Source of the DNA: Cymodocea nodosa
Lineage: Eukaryota > Streptophyta > Magnoliopsida > Alismatales > Cymodoceaceae
Assembly: GCA_036874045.1 (NCBI GenBank)
Contig: CM072336.1
Location: 3,988,001-4,052,000 of the forward strand
Direction: 5' to 3'
DNA: 64,000 nt
The notes beneath the pieces are model-generated. The model had not been told where the DNA came from, made no database searches, and saw nothing but the letters and a program-made list of their open reading frames with translations. Made by a program: the position numbers and the translations under genes. Positions 44,003 to 55,220 of the stretch are shown here, in pieces; the stretch's first letter is position 1; every line of letters begins with the position of its first letter.

Positions 44003-46110
44003 CTGGCAGTTTTTGACAGACACACACTGGTAGTTATGATACAAGTCCAATGAAATAACACAACTATTCAGACTCTGTCATACTTCCAGCAGTGGCTATC
44101 TCATGGCTGGGGCTTTTAAATGTCTAACAAAATCTTAGTACCATGATAAAAGAACACAACTAAATAAAATCTGAACTAGAGTACCACATCATCCATTCTT
44201 CATTGCGTACCCTTGAAGTTAAGTATCCACATTTAATTTCTGCAAGTCTATGTAATTAACCAGTTAAATTAGATTAAGACAATGTCTATGAATCTTAGCA
44301 GGCAATTGTTTAGATTAATAACAACAGTGGTTTGAATTGGCATAATATTCTCAAAATTCATATTTATTTTTATACTTTGTTTTGTGCTTTCATCTAATAT
44401 CTTCTAAATTAACTTTTGTATTTTCACCTTTAGATGGTTGGCTTTCAGCTTAGGGGATTAATTTGATTTTTAAATAATACATCCATCGTAAGGAAAATCG
44501 GCTTCTCTTTGAAACATAAGGATTGTCATGCTCTGTTTTATACATGTGATTTTTTGTCCTTCCTGTTCTCATGTCCAAGTAAATATATATTAAGTGATAT
44601 TGAATTTTTCAGAATTCGCTTGTTATGGAATTTAACTCCTGCTAGGCACTACCATTACAGACCAGCATTTTTCATGTATCATTAATACGAAAGGAAATCA
44701 TCAAAATAAATTTTAGTTAATATTTTCGGTGGGTCTTGAACAGGGAAGGACCAAGTACGTTAAGACTTAGATCTTGATGGTGTAGTATTATTATTCGTTA
44801 AGACATAGATCATTATGAAAAGTATTATGAAATCATGTAATTATGACAAATTCGAAATGATTGTTTTGTTGGAGGTACTTGCCTAGAGAAAATTTCAGAG
44901 GCAAAGACATATCCCCGATTGTGATCTGGTCTTTGGTGCATTTCATGGTTTTGGGATCATCAGAGTGGTGTCCCTGTCGGCAGACGCAGTCGTAGCCGCC
45001 CATGGTGTTCGTACAAATCCCAAAGCAGGGATAGAGAGTTGAGTTCTGGCACTCATCCACATCTGCTTCCACATTTTTGTAAAGGAGGAAGGCAAGGCAA
45101 GGCTGGTTATTAATGTACACATGCTTGAGCCAAAGAAGAAATCATTTGCCAATCAGCAGCAAGAATCCATAGTATTTGTGGAAGCTACACATTAGATGAG
45201 GAGAACAAGTATAAAATCTGAGACTACAGCCATGATGGATGCATACGTACATACCTCTGCATCCGTCGTCTAGATAGGGATTGCCATCGAAACCTGGAGC
45301 ACATTTGCATCGATACCCCTCATCCGACTGGAGACACTCGCTGCTAGCACTCCTGCAGGCATAAGAAGTGAGGTCCGCCCTTGCGCTCTCACACGTCTTC
45401 TCTTCTACGCTCCAATCCATCATCACCGGCATCTTCACCCTGGTGTAGGTGTAATCCTCGGACAGCAACGACGTCGTGAAGTTGAAGGTGGCGGCCTCGG
45501 TCACAAAGGCGTAGCTGCAAGGGTTGAAATCCCAGATGTGGGTGTGGTTATGGAAGGAGCGGAACTCGTTCTGGAAGTACTTGAGTCCCACGGGTATGTC
45601 GGTCTGGCAACACCCCATACCAGAGCAGGTGTGGTTTCGCAACGCCGTGCGGTTGTTGCACACCGACACGCACCCGCTCGCGAACTTCCCGGGCTCGTTC
45701 ATGTACACCAGGGTGTCGCAGCCCGTCACCACGAACTTGTTCCGGGCGGCCGAGAAGCTTAGAGGTGATCCCGTCAGATTCGCCGAGCGGATCCCGGTGT
45801 TGAGCGGTGCTCCTGTGGCGTTGTAGCAGTCCCGTGCGATGGACATGTTAGACCGCACCCAACCTTCCGACAGGTTTATCTCTAGAATCTCGAAGTCACC
45901 GCGGAGTAACTTGGGAGGACCGGGGACCGTGTCGTCGCACGTCAACAGGAACCCTTCTCTGTGGCAACCGTCACCCACACCAAATGGATAAGGGACGTTC
46001 ACCCCGCCACAGGTCGATGGGCACTCCGGCAGGGCCTGGGACCCCGCCGGTGCTGCTGCTCTCGTGAGAAACACCAGGGCATGCAAGATCATCAACCACG
46101 CCCGTGCCAT
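42819..46110 (-). CDS. Wall-associated receptor kinase-like protein, complete, 3 exons
   Basis: Plasma-membrane receptor kinase; WAKs bind cell-wall pectin and signal in growth and defence. Exons 46110-45255, 45062-44883 and 44002-42819 join to 2,220 nt, 739 residues. Order: signal peptide (about 1-25), Cys-rich pectin-binding GUB_WAK domain (CPSTCGGVNVPYPFG, 30-44), EGF-like repeat (about 240-285), calcium-type EGF (DVDECQNSTLYPC, 286-330), transmembrane helix (about 347-364), kinase (about 417-690). Kinase residues: glycine loop G419-KGGNATV, Lys440, Glu456, H535-G-D537, DFG 555-557 and the activation segment GTYGYLDPEY. The loop is HGD, not HRD, so this is a non-RD kinase, common among monocot WAKs. 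The glycine loop has Ala in place of its third Gly. Intron 2 has a GC donor. Length and exon layout are normal for the family. No symbol can be given safely. Confidence 0.92.
44003..44882 (-). other. WAK-like intron 2 (GC-AG)
   Basis: 880-bp intron. The donor reads CTAG/GCAAGT on the minus strand, the standard GC-type donor context, and the acceptor is CTGCCAG. Using it keeps the frame from the EGF domain into the transmembrane helix. The nearest GT (GTACCT, four bases downstream) would break the phase. Confidence 0.75.
44883..45062 (-). CDS. WAK-like exon 2: calcium-binding EGF domain
   Basis: Acceptor GAAGCAG, then completes Asp286 and reads VDECQNSTLYPCFGICTNTM and GGYDCVCRQGHHSDD. The DxDEC start and six cysteines identify a calcium-binding EGF domain. 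Ends KFSL plus the first base of Gly. Confidence 0.9.
45255..46110 (-). CDS. WAK-like exon 1: signal peptide, pectin-binding domain, EGF
   Basis: 856 bp and markedly GC-richer than the rest of the gene, as is common for first exons in monocots. ATG at 46110 is followed by a hydrophobic leader (WLMILHALVFLTRAAA). The exon holds the GUB_WAK Cys motif and a first EGF-like repeat (CLQSDEGYRCKCAPGFDGNP). It ends in GATGCAGAG/GTATGT. Confidence 0.92.
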
Positions 46111-46640
46111 TGCTCTCCTCTGTGACGCTCTGGCGTCGGAAGCAGTCCGTCCACCGCCACCGGCTAACCGCTACGTAATAATTTTTTTAAACCTTGAGTG
46201 GAGGTATGAACTGGATTAGGCCTACACGAACCAGTATTTGTTTCCCAAAGTAAAGAGCCTGGTGTGAGCTGCAGATCAGGCCAGGCCCGTCGGCCCGCCA
46301 ACCTTGGGCCCCATCATCTCTGTATAAATACATATATACACAAATAAAACTAATATTACATATATATTATAGATAATTTATATATTTTTAATTATATATA
46401 TACACTCACACTCGCACACAATATATAATATATAATATATAATATATAAAAAGAAGAAGAAAAGTACTAGATCGCCTCAACCCGAAGGCGGGCCTAGTGA
46501 AAGGTTGGACTGCGGGAGCCTAAAACATCAGGCCTAGCGTGGCACAGCCTGGATTGAAAGTTAGGCCCAACCCAAGGCCATTCGGCCCCAAGGATCTGGC
46601 AGCCTGGGCCAGCTCGGTTCTCCCTGTCTACTGCCTCCAT
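46111..46640 (-). promoter_or_regulatory. Upstream region of WAK-like gene
   Basis: Upstream of the WAK start on the minus strand. It holds a short GC-rich leader, GGTTTAAAAAAATTATT near 46174-46190 (possible TATA-type element), and two blocks rich in GGCCCA/TGGGCC and GGCCCG motifs (46270-46320 and 46490-46620) on either side of an AT microsatellite. GGCCCA motifs are known plant promoter elements, but these blocks may also be remnants of a transposable element. No promoter was proved. Confidence 0.3.
46320..46450 (+). repeat. AT-rich microsatellite (ATATAT, AATATAT units)
   Basis: Runs such as ATACATATATACACA and ATATATAATATATAATATAT. Simple repeat without coding content. Confidence 0.7.
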
Positions 46641-49430
46641 CAGTTTCAATCTTGGTTGAATGAATTTTTTAGTCCTTTTGAGAGCATTTTTGGTGGTTGA
46701 CAGAAGGGATGATCGAAGGTGATTGAATTCCTTTATGATATGGATGGATAAGAGATATGGCAATTATGAATCTGAATATCTCGATCGAGTTCATATTTTT
46801 TTGTAGAATATGAATCTGGATATAGATATTGTTTTCTTCAATTTTTTAAAGTCGAGTATGAATAGAGATATTGATAAATATTTTCAAATAAGAATACAGA
46901 ATTTTTATTTCACATAAATTATAAAAATATCCATTTTGGTAGATTTGAATCCTTGATATATTTGAACATTGAAAATCTTTAACCACCGTACCAATAATAT
47001 TATAGATATTTGGAAATTATTTGCATCCGAATAGAATTTTAATTCTTCTTGTTTGAAAGAAAAACAAATACTACATTTGATCTGTACTCGATTTGTTCGC
47101 GTACCCTTATTAATGAGTCGTGACTGGATGCTTCAGTCTTCACCTAGTGCAGTTTTTTTCTTTTGAATTTGATAAGACATGCAGTTACCCATTTTTCATC
47201 TCATCGACATGCCTTCTCTTTCATCTATGGAGGTTTCTTCTTCCTTTCTTTTTGGCAAACCATGCTTTATTTTCTTTTGCCAATGTGATCACTGTTTCAA
47301 CCACCCCTGGTGGAATCGAGGGTGTTCGATTTCACTAGATCCTAATTTTTTTCCCATAAAAGGGTCGATAGCTGGATAGTCTAATCGAACGCTTTCTTCT
47401 TTTCTCCAACATCGTGACCAAATCTTTTTTTATTGTAGTGACAGGAAGAAAAAAAAAAGATTTCTTGGAGATTTCGAAATACCTAACTCTCCAAAAGATC
47501 TCGAGCGAAATGACACGTCTGGGTCCTGGGAATAATGAAATGACGGATTTTTCACTCGTCCAATCCCTTCGTTAATATTTGTCGATATTGATGGTGTTCG
47601 TTTTTTGTAATGATAAAGAAAATGGTCCGATAAGAAAGCATTTTTATTGATACGCTCCATTTACAGCATTGCTGTGGAATTGTTTCAATTATTTATTTAA
47701 CGTATTATACTTTAATTATAACTTATAATGTTAACGTCAACTTATATTGTTATGATGTTAACCTATAATGTATTTATCAATGTTAATGTTGATATAACTT
47801 ATAGTTATATTGTGTTATTTATTTATTTAACGTTAACATATTATAAATAAATAACGTATTATTTATTTAACATTTATTTAATTACTTATATCTATTATTG
47901 TCGTTATTTATATTTTTTTTAAAAAAAATAAATCAAATAAATTCTACTTAAATATATTTCTAAAAATTTACTTACATCTTTCTCAAAAAAACGAAATATA
48001 CCAATATCTCATATTAATAAATATAAACTCTCAACTTTCCTCGAAGTTTACATTTAGCCCTTCAAACTCTCTAAGTGCCAAGAGTTGAAGCTTGGGTATT
48101 ATTAAAGGCATCTTAAGGAAAGAATGCTTGTGTCGATGGATCATTGGGCACAATTTTCTGCATATTCATCATCATCCATCATATCAGTGTCTGCTGCCTG
48201 CACGACATATTTGGAGGTTTTGTTGGATTCTTTTGGAGCACTTGCGAATATTTGGAAGCTAATTTAATTTTGTCTAGGTTTCCAATCTAATATGTGAAAA
48301 CCTCAGGAGTTTATATAAATTTCGAGCTGCAGACTTTCATATAATTAGGAGTAACCTTTTTCATATTCGTAAATTTTCATTAAAAACTTGCCAAGATTAA
48401 AATACCATTGTAAAAAAAAAAACGAGACAAAACACATTGGGATCGTATTCATTTCAAGCCGCACAGTTCTCTTCACTTGAGTTGATGAAGTACAGCTCAA
48501 TCTTTTCAGCGTAAGTGCTCAAAATTATCAATATAACCGGCAATCGTTGGAAGAGGTTTTGACCTGGAGAGCATTAAGTCGGATGCTGTTCCTTTTTAAT
48601 TTCTTCGACGGTCTTCTCGTGATTGTTTCTTCTCTTCTAGGAAACACAATGTGTACCAATATTTAAAAGTACTCTACTGGTTGGAGCAGCTTTTTTCGTG
48701 ATGTTAATGGTAAACTGACGTGTTCCTAAGCGATGATCTTATCTCGAAAGGAAGGTTTTTCTAAGTTTAGTTGTGAGAACTACATTTGTTTGGCTAAAAG
48801 TTCACAATGACATCAGGAAGTCTAATTAAGTTCCCACTATGAAGGATATAGAAAATTAGAAGAATACAAGTGCAAGAGAGCTAGCTAGAGTGCTGCTGCT
48901 TTAATTCACATAACCACTTAACAAATACTTCAGAGTTCAACTCTTTTGAAAAAAGAAACTTTGGACTTCTGCTATGATTCATGGTATTTGACCCATCACG
49001 GCAGTATAAATATGCGACATCTTTCTTTAACTATCACTTTGAATAAGTTCTTTCGATCTCTAACGGAACTCCATGTTATTCGAGTCAACGATTTAAAAAC
49101 CTCCTAGGTATATGGTACAACCTTTGAAGGCAATAGAGTAAACAAAGCGAAAGAGGACTCGAACAAATACTGTAGAAATAAACTAATAGGTGGTGGTGTA
49201 AACTGAGTTCAAACCGGTTGGAGGCTAATCACAGCATTAGCACATACTGATGCCCATGCAACAGAGAAGGTGATATTCGCTCAATATGGGGATATTGACT
49301 TGGGTAGTTGTTGGTTCAGATCACACTGAACGGTGGGAGGAGAGGCCACACAACTGGTCTAGAGAAAGGAGAAGAAAAACTCGACTCCTCTAGTGTAGAC
49401 ATCATTCTAATTGAACCGGTCTTGCGTACT
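46641..49430 (+). other. Intergenic DNA, no gene seen
   Basis: AT-rich. Short overlapping open frames near 47120-47660 lie in both strands and show no domains. A TATTTATTTAACGTTA-type repeat with inverted copies occupies 47690-47900, and a T9A8 palindrome lies near 47912-47930. Confidence 0.5.
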
Positions 49431-49433
49431 TAA

Positions 49434-49520
49434 TGAGGAAAGTGTCGAGTTAGATCTTGTAATTGAGGAAAGTGTGTCAAGTTAGATCTTGTTATTGAGG
49501 AAAGTGTCAAGTTAGATTGA
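49434..49520 (+). repeat. 29-32 bp direct repeat, three copies
   Basis: TGAGGAAAGTGTCGAGTTAG starts the first copy at 49434, and near-identical copies begin near 49463 and 49495. All contain GAGGAAAGTGT(GT)C(G/A)AGTTAGAT. Short tandem duplication, non-coding. Confidence 0.75.
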
Positions 49521-50900
49521 TCAGAATGGTCAAGTAGGCCAATCCACCTTAGGAGTCTTTTACGTCGATTGATTATTAAGGGAAGGATCCGTGAGAAAGG
49601 TATGCTCTTTATTTGGCCTACTGCTTTACGTTGATGCCAAATTAAATTCTATTACCAGATTTTGTACCGTTGAGATAACATTGAATTTTGGAGGTAGATG
49701 TCCATTTAAAACATTTTGTCGTTCACGATGTTGTACGTGGTCAACTCATTTGATCAACTTAGCTTACAGTTGATCCCTGCGTTGCCTACCTCCATTAATT
49801 TCTGGGTCAACACTCCCCTAATGTTCAAACGTCAATGGGGTTAGTATTGGGGAGGCCAATCACCTACAAGACTCTCCTTATATATGGTGAGGTCGAACAA
49901 GACAACTACTCTACTTCACGAGCCTAATCCTCCTTCAGATTGCACACTTGTTACATTAGCATCTTTACATTGTCCACCTACATTCATATGCTCGTTATGT
50001 TGTTAATTATCATCCATTGATGCTCTTGAAGTTTGTGATCGGATTTGTGATGGCATGTGGTCTAATCAATATTGGCTGCTATGTGTCCCCATATATGGCG
50101 TTAACTAATCTTTCTTCGACTAGAAGTTCGATTTAACATGCCTATTTGCTACCAACTATATATAATAGCATATATATATATAGTTACTGAACAGAAACAG
50201 TGGTATACAGCTAAGTAGGCTGATCAAATCATCCCAAGAACTTTAACCTCGTGCCACTTACAGATCGAGCACCAGAGAAGAGTGGCCATCTACCATGATT
50301 GGTTAGAAAGACGAAATAACTACCAAGCCCACACAAAATCCACATGGAAACCTCCTTTAGCGTTGTGGTAGACACAGGTGATGAAGGCCGACCGACTGAG
50401 ATAGGCTCAACTAGCTAGGGCAACCTTACCACACCAACTGAACTTGGTGCATCAAAGAACCTTATGTTTTAGTTCGCTCTCGCCCACAGAAATTAAAAGA
50501 GGAGGGGAGAGCGAATCATGCATCCACATAATTAGCTTGGTTGGGCAAGTAACGTCAACGAGCTGGTGAGCAACAGCCGCTTTGGGATCATTTACACGTT
50601 CTCAAAAATTTACCAAAAAGAAAGGTAACTAGATGAAGCTAGGGAATTGCACTTACGATTAACAAAGAAAATCGAATACGCACAAGCAGTATGGTTGAAA
50701 TATATACGTTTTTTTATTACAATTCAAAAGGCTCGACTAGCCGACCACAAATTGATGGTACGCAACGAAAGGAGAAGAAAGAAAAGAAGACTAGGCCGGC
50801 CTCAGCACCATCATCAAACTTTTAACTCTATGGTTGTCTAGGGCTTGGTCCTCCGACCAGCTTCTCATTGCTGTCTGCCACCATATCGTCGGAGCAATTG
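49521..50900 (+). other. Intergenic DNA, no gene seen
   Basis: Mixed-composition intergenic sequence. Open frames of 60-64 codons at 49591-49773 and 50647-50841 have no recognisable domain. TATATATA runs occur near 50160-50182. Confidence 0.5.
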
Positions 50901-50961
50901 CCTCCTCCTCCTCCTCCTCCTCCTCCTCCTCCTCCTCCTCCTCCTCCTCCTCCTCCTCCTC
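50901..50961 (+). repeat. (CCT)20 microsatellite
   Basis: About twenty uninterrupted CCT triplets. The minus strand reads as a run of Glu codons, but the surrounding frame shows no protein domain, so I treat it as a simple repeat. Confidence 0.9.
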
Positions 50962-53400
50962 ATTGTACACTTCGTCGTTTAAGCATGTATATATAACAAG
51001 CAGCATGTACTGACTTGCTAAGGTCAAACTGTGGTAATTAGGTGATCTAGGACCTCAATGGTTATACCGAACCTAAAGATTTTATCTTAGTAGTTGATGC
51101 TTATGCCTGCAATTTGAACATATAGTTAGTTCTTCAAAATATGTATATATGTTATACTTCTACGTTTCAACAGCATTCGATAGACATTTAAATTTTAAAT
51201 CAAATTTAGGTGTCTACATTTCGATATTCATTTGTAGATCATTTTCATCAATCAAGAACTATACATATTATTAATTCTATCATTCATACTTTGAATTTCG
51301 AATTCCAACAGCTATTTAATTAATTTAACCTTAGTTGGCAATCATGTTTAAGAATTCTTGACATTCAACAATATTTCATAGTGGTAATAATTTTTTGAAT
51401 ATCGGTAAAACATAAGGAAAACTGGGAAGACGGTAAGATCAAATGCATGCAGATTTTTTTTTCCGAATGATCGAATAATGAGAACAAACACGTCTACGTA
51501 ATATGTACAATATATTTATATTGGTTCAGCCAATTAATTAATGTTTGCCGTGGCATTGCTTGGGTGACTTGTACAAATTAAAGCTTTCCTACGTACTACT
51601 GTAAGGTATGGTGAGTTTTTTTAACCTATCTTCTCCTGTCTCGTACGAGAAGAGAATCACGCGTCTCTGTTTGACATGTGGAAATCACTTCCGCTGCACG
51701 ATTTTTTACAAACTTCGGGAATAAATTCTCTACGGTACGCAGTCATTATTGTGCCACAATAGCTAGAGATTAACGAACATTTATTGTTAGTTAATTTAAC
51801 AAGGACATTTGAAAAAAAGAAAAGAAAAAAAAAAAGACCTTCTATTTTTAAATATTAATGCATGCAGTTGATTGATTGTTTTTTTTTTTTTTTTGCAAAT
51901 ACCGAAGATGAATTTCTTACACTAAAAAAAAATACATATAATAAAGTTCATGTCTATCAAGTGATGCATACTTATCTAGTTAATAATACCAGACGAGATA
52001 GTTAAATGCCAGAGGGATGGCATAGATTCGCAGGTCCCTTGCGGAGCAGCTTTGAAGACGCAAATGCATGCATGAAGACCACGCACAAAGGGGCGGAATC
52101 GAGTATCTACCCAAGGATCTTCCTATCTGGTCCATATATATACGGAGGAGGAGGGGTTTAGCAATGACGCGAAGCACGCTAGAGCGTGGCGATTGCTTTA
52201 AATGGAAAGAAGTCGAGTGGAAGTGGGCGGGCGCGAATCGCTGGAGGGACGTGACAGCTAATTGGTAGTGCAGCACCCATTACCAACGAGGCAGGCAATC
52301 AAAGAAGAACCTAATGCCTTTCTCTCCTTTTCAGCTAGCGGTTGGGGCATAAAATTTTGTATATGTTTGTAGTACCGGACACCATTGCATCATCTCCCTT
52401 TGCACTTTCTCTGGTCGTTAACTAGACAAGTCTCCATTATTTTATTCCTCCTTACGCATTTCCAAATGAAAAAGGAATCGTTGATTGCAAGTGTGGGGGA
52501 TGAGAATCCTCCCTCTCTCTTTCTCTTTCTCTCTCTTTATGTTTTGTGCGTGGTAGGATGCCATTGGTTGTTTCCTTCGCGCTTGGGAAAGCTGAAGGTG
52601 ACGCAGCTCTTTCTGATAGCCAATTCCTTGTTCGCCGCTATTTAATTTGTCTGTACGTACGTACGAGAATTTTTTATGGTAATCCATCGGCCAACGATTG
52701 GTGCAGGTAATTTCGTGCCCATTGTTATAATTTTCTGCTCAGATCAAGAACTAAATTTTCTATTGGTCCAGTACGTTGTTTTCGCGAAAACTACTGGTAT
52801 TATTTTTTGTTAACTCAAATTGCTTCGTTAATCCTTACGCCCCCCCTGTAGACAGCTACGCATGAGAAATAAAGCATACGTGTAGTTTTTTTTAGCTCGG
52901 AGTGTGTGGTCAATTAATTCTTCCGCAAAGCATGGATGATGTATATTTGTAATTTCCCTCCAAACGATCGTCAAAGGAAACCATGGATGGAGGAGCACAA
53001 GTCGTTATGTTGGTTTATATATGATTCAAGTTGATCACACGTATACGAAGGCCCACTCGTTGTGCGTGTGTGGATGGTGTAGATACACGAACATTACCGA
53101 AGAGCTACTGGTCAGATAAATTTATCTCCAAAAGAAGACCGGGAAGATTCCTTTGAGATGGGTGCTTGGACGGCAACGAATTGTGTTTCCCCGAGAGGCC
53201 ACCTTTGCTTCATACCTAAGCTGCACTTATCCCTCCTTTACTGAACTCTATCTTCATCCGTTTAGTCTGCCTTTGACATGGAGATGATGGCCCAGATAAA
53301 CAAGAAAGATGGGTGATAAAGTGTTAAAATTTTTACTCAAAATTAACTAATAATAAATGAAACAATTCATTATTAGTATACTTGTTTAGGTTTTATCTCT
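50962..53400 (+). other. Intergenic DNA with GC-richer patch at 52.0-52.3 kb
   Basis: Mostly AT-rich. The patch 51995-52270 is GC-richer, with ATGCATGCATG (an RY-type element) near 52062 and CCATATATATACGG (TATA-like) near 52131. It might be a promoter or a non-coding transcript, but no open frame with a recognisable domain follows. A CT-rich run lies at 52508-52537. Confidence 0.4.
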
Positions 53401-53459
53401 ATAATAATCAATCGACTTTTCACGGCAAGAATAACCCCATAGGAGGAGGCCAAAAGAGA

Positions 53460-53966
53460 GGGTCCATTGCAAAGGCAACGGAGAAGAAAGCTGGAAAGCA
53501 AAGTCATGGTGGATTTGTGTCCTAGCTTCCAATTGCAAAGTCTGCATCATCAACTTACATTATTCATATGCAAAGGAGGAGAGTGGGGTCCTTTCTACCT
53601 CCTACAAATACCACCCTCCTTCCCCATCCGTGCCACATCCAACCATCAAAATCCTACCTCGTCATCAAGAACGAGCAGTAGTGGTTGTACCGGTGACTTA
53701 ATTTGCTTCTCCATTCTTCAAGCAAGAAAGCAGGGTCTCGCACCAAGGTACATCCATATATATCAAGTTCCTCATGTCCGTCATCCTGAGGAATTCATTA
53801 GTGAAGTTGTTTAACCACTTCAATTCTTCCCCGGCCATGTTTTTGTTTTGTTTATATTACTCTACGGACCGACGGAACGACGGACAACTGTTTTACTAAT
53901 TTACAGCCGCCTCCCTGTTTTAATTTTTGCAGTGAGGTTATAGTTAATATTTATATAGCTTGATCG
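53460..53966 (+). promoter_or_regulatory. Probable 5' leader/promoter of FAF-like gene
   Basis: Upstream of the FAF-like start. It contains CTCCTACAAATACCACC (near 53599), which could serve as a TATA-type element, and a CT-rich leader. A 115-codon open frame here (53467-53814) has no recognisable domain and is separated from the FAF frame by stops. It could contain upstream ORFs. The transcription start is not known. Confidence 0.3.
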
Positions 53967-55220
53967 ATGCCACGTCTAGCTCCCTCCTGCGGAGACATGT
54001 CGACCGTAGCTGCCGATGGCTTGGCGTGCCTTTCAATGGGCCAACAGCGGAAGACCGCCGTCGAGAAGTGGAAACGAGAGGTTGGAAGCGGAGTAGGCCA
54101 GAATGACATATGGGCTTCCGTCCATGAGCTAAAGAAGACGCCGGCCGCTGACCTTCCACCGCCCTACGTGCACCCTCTCCCGTTGCGCTCTTCCAGTTCC
54201 CTCAGTCAAAAGAGCCTGGAAACGTGCACTGAGAGCCTCGGGTCCGAGACGGGCTCCGATAACTTCTCCGACGTCGAGGATTTGCCGTCGCCGTCGGATG
54301 GAACTGATGAGAATTTGGTGAAGGGATTGATACCTACCGATGATGACGATCAGCAAATGCCATCTGAGAGGAAGCTGCAGGAGCTGGCAGTCGTCAACTA
54401 CCACTGTTCGGCCAACTGGTCGTCACCCCCGAGGTTTTTTCCTCCTCCCCTCCCCTCCATCTCTCGTCGCGATGGACCGTGCGTCCAGATGAGGCATCAG
54501 AGGAAAGATGGGCGGCTGGTTGTCCAGGCCATCCCAGTTCCTTCACAGAACTACCTCCATTGCCAGAGAGAAGGCGGTCGCCTTCATCTTTCCTTCATTG
54601 AAACAACCTTCGAGAAAATCTACCATGACAGCGAAGATTCTGATGTCACCGAGGAAAAGCAAATGCTTGAGCTGGGGAATGAAACTGAACAAGAAGAGGA
54701 GGATGGGGAAGCTGACTTTGGCGCTCATGATGAAGACGATCAGGTGGAGGAGGAAGAAGTAGTGGAAGAGGAGGAAGTGGAAGTGGTGGACAGGGGTAAT
54801 GTGGTGGAGGTGAAGGTGAGCAGTTTGCCTCAGTTGCAGAGTGGGGGGATGAAAAAGCACAAGTCATCGCTCGTGATCAACAAGTTCGTTGGAGGTACGC
54901 CCCTCGACGACACGATGGGGCACAAGCCCGAAACCGAATCATCCGAAAGGGAGACGTCGTCGACCAACACCGAGGAGATCGTGCAGTTGGCGGTGCCAGC
55001 GGCCGCCGAGCCCGACGTTCCGGCCACGAGCATCCAGGAGATCATGGAATGCTGGGGAAGCGGACAGCCGAGCTTGGCCAGCACCACCCAAGAGAACAAG
55101 CTTCTCTTCACCTCCAAGAAGATGATGAACAGGCAAGCCTTGCTGCACCAGGTTAGGAGGTGCGGCGAATACAACAGGCCTCTGTTCTTCTTCGAGCCCT
55201 GGTGTATCGCCACCTCTTAA
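53967..55220 (+). CDS. FAF-like (FANTASTIC FOUR domain) protein, intact single exon
   Basis: 417 residues. Layout: a conserved DIWASVHELKK motif at 48-57; a Ser-rich stretch (75-110); the FAF domain at about 155-212 (FFPPPLPSISRRDG, KDGRLVVQAIPVPSQNYLH, GGRLHLSF); an acidic Glu-rich stretch at 223-275; and a conserved C-terminus RRCGEYNRPLFFFEPWCIAT. FAF proteins are plant-specific. The founding FAFs influence shoot meristem size. The longer FAF-like group, with this C-terminus, includes Arabidopsis At5g22090 (EAR1), reported to enhance PP2C activity and so reduce abscisic acid signalling. Assignment to the FAF-like group is firm; which paralogue is not. The first ATG is used; Met11 is an alternative start. 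Single-exon structure is usual for the family. Minus-strand frames over the acidic region are shadows. Confidence 0.9.
   Translation: MPRLAPSCGDMSTVAADGLACLSMGQQRKTAVEKWKREVGSGVGQNDIWASVHELKKTPAADLPPPYVHPLPLRSSSSLSQKSLETCTESLGSETGSDNFSDVEDLPSPSDGTDENLVKGLIPTDDDDQQMPSERKLQELAVVNYHCSANWSSPPRFFPPPLPSISRRDGPCVQMRHQRKDGRLVVQAIPVPSQNYLHCQREGGRLHLSFIETTFEKIYHDSEDSDVTEEKQMLELGNETEQEEEDGEADFGAHDEDDQVEEEEVVEEEEVEVVDRGNVVEVKVSSLPQLQSGGMKKHKSSLVINKFVGGTPLDDTMGHKPETESSERETSSTNTEEIVQLAVPAAAEPDVPATSIQEIMECWGSGQPSLASTTQENKLLFTSKKMMNRQALLHQVRRCGEYNRPLFFFEPWCIATS

Noticed and set aside
44877-44878. GT donor (GTACCT) four bases into WAK intron 2
   Set aside because: It leaves a two-base overhang that cannot join the transmembrane exon in frame. 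The GCAAGT donor fits both phase and protein.
45524-45826. Plus-strand open frames of 74-100 codons over WAK exon 1
   Set aside because: Shadows of the GC-rich coding strand on the opposite side.
50791-51027. Minus-strand 78-codon frame with a long Glu run
   Set aside because: The Glu run is the (CCT)20 microsatellite read backwards, with no domain on either side.
54543-55213. Minus-strand frames of 69-127 codons over the FAF-like gene
   Set aside because: Shadows; they are Leu/His-rich because the sense strand is Glu-rich.
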